DNA from: Alphaproteobacteria bacterium | GTDB lineage: Bacteria; Pseudomonadota; Alphaproteobacteria; UBA828 | DNA length: 6,512 nt | Assembly: GCA_018668475.1 (NCBI GenBank) | Contig: JABJCZ010000225.1 | Location: forward strand, 1-6,512 | Reading direction: 5' to 3' | In this document: piece after piece, positions 6,471 through 6,512 of the stretch | Numbering within the stretch: position 1 is the stretch's first letter | Layout: every line of letters begins with the position of its first letter | Program-made: the position numbers and the translations under genes | Notes under the pieces: model-generated | What the model was told of the DNA's origin: nothing | The model's input: the letters and a program-made list of their open reading frames with translations, nothing else | Database searches by the model: none

Positions 6471-6512
6471 TCATGAAAAATGCCGGTTGGTGTGTTTACA
6501 CCGACATGCAGA
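6467..6512 (-). pseudogene. Upstream part of the binding-protein gene in a shifted frame
   Basis: Upstream of the TGA at 6473-6471, the binding-protein frame reads poorly (SACRCKHTNRHFS). The neighbouring minus-strand frame, starting at 6511, reads LHVGVNTPTGIFHDF, which looks like genuine protein. Adding one T to the TTTT run (complement of 6467-6470) joins the two smoothly as GIFHDF-SPDWDDPERG. The simplest view is that one base is missing from this homopolymer, through mutation or sequencing error. The third frame has a stop in this stretch. Confidence 0.6.

Noticed and set aside
6033..6476. 147-codon plus-strand open frame near the right edge
   Set aside because: It is antisense to the binding-protein gene and has no recognisable domain.

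Overview
The window looks like ordinary bacterial chromosome, most probably from an alphaproteobacterium, possibly a marine or rhizobial-type heterotroph. This rests on the mid-50s GC impression (by eye, not counted), the style of the proteins, and an ABC sugar-type importer with two separate ATPase genes. The sequence alone does not fix the genus. I see no tRNA, rRNA, CRISPR array, insertion sequence or phage gene.

Layout. Positions 1-213 are a probable divergent control region. It holds a possible regulator gene start running off the left edge on the minus strand, a good sigma70-type promoter (TTGGCA-17-TATGAT) for the plus strand, and an 8+8 bp palindrome overlapping that promoter. Positions 214-1101 (plus) encode a beta-hydroxyacid dehydrogenase of the 3-hydroxyisobutyrate dehydrogenase / tartronate-semialdehyde reductase family. 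A perfect 13-bp hairpin with an A/T tract (1119-1156) ends both this gene and the convergent operon from the other side.

Positions 1182-6512 (minus) are one importer operon. In transcription order it encodes a family-1 solute-binding protein (N-terminus missing; frame apparently broken near 6467-6470), a MalG-type permease, a MalF-type permease, and two MalK/UgpC-type ATPases. The last four genes overlap by 4 bp or lie 3-6 bp apart. A strong stem-loop without a U-tract lies between the binding-protein gene and the first permease gene.

How it works together. The binding protein should capture a carbohydrate or polyol-like solute in the periplasm and deliver it to the two-permease pore, which is powered by a heterodimer of the two ATPases. 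Departures from consensus in the two ATPases fall on the same predicted composite ATP site, suggesting one strong and one weakened site. The convergent dehydrogenase may act on a breakdown product of the imported compound, but it is not in the same operon and no substrate can be read from the sequence.

I found no wholly novel system. The points most worth a second look are the broken frame in the binding-protein gene, the ATPase asymmetry, and the palindromic promoter of the dehydrogenase.
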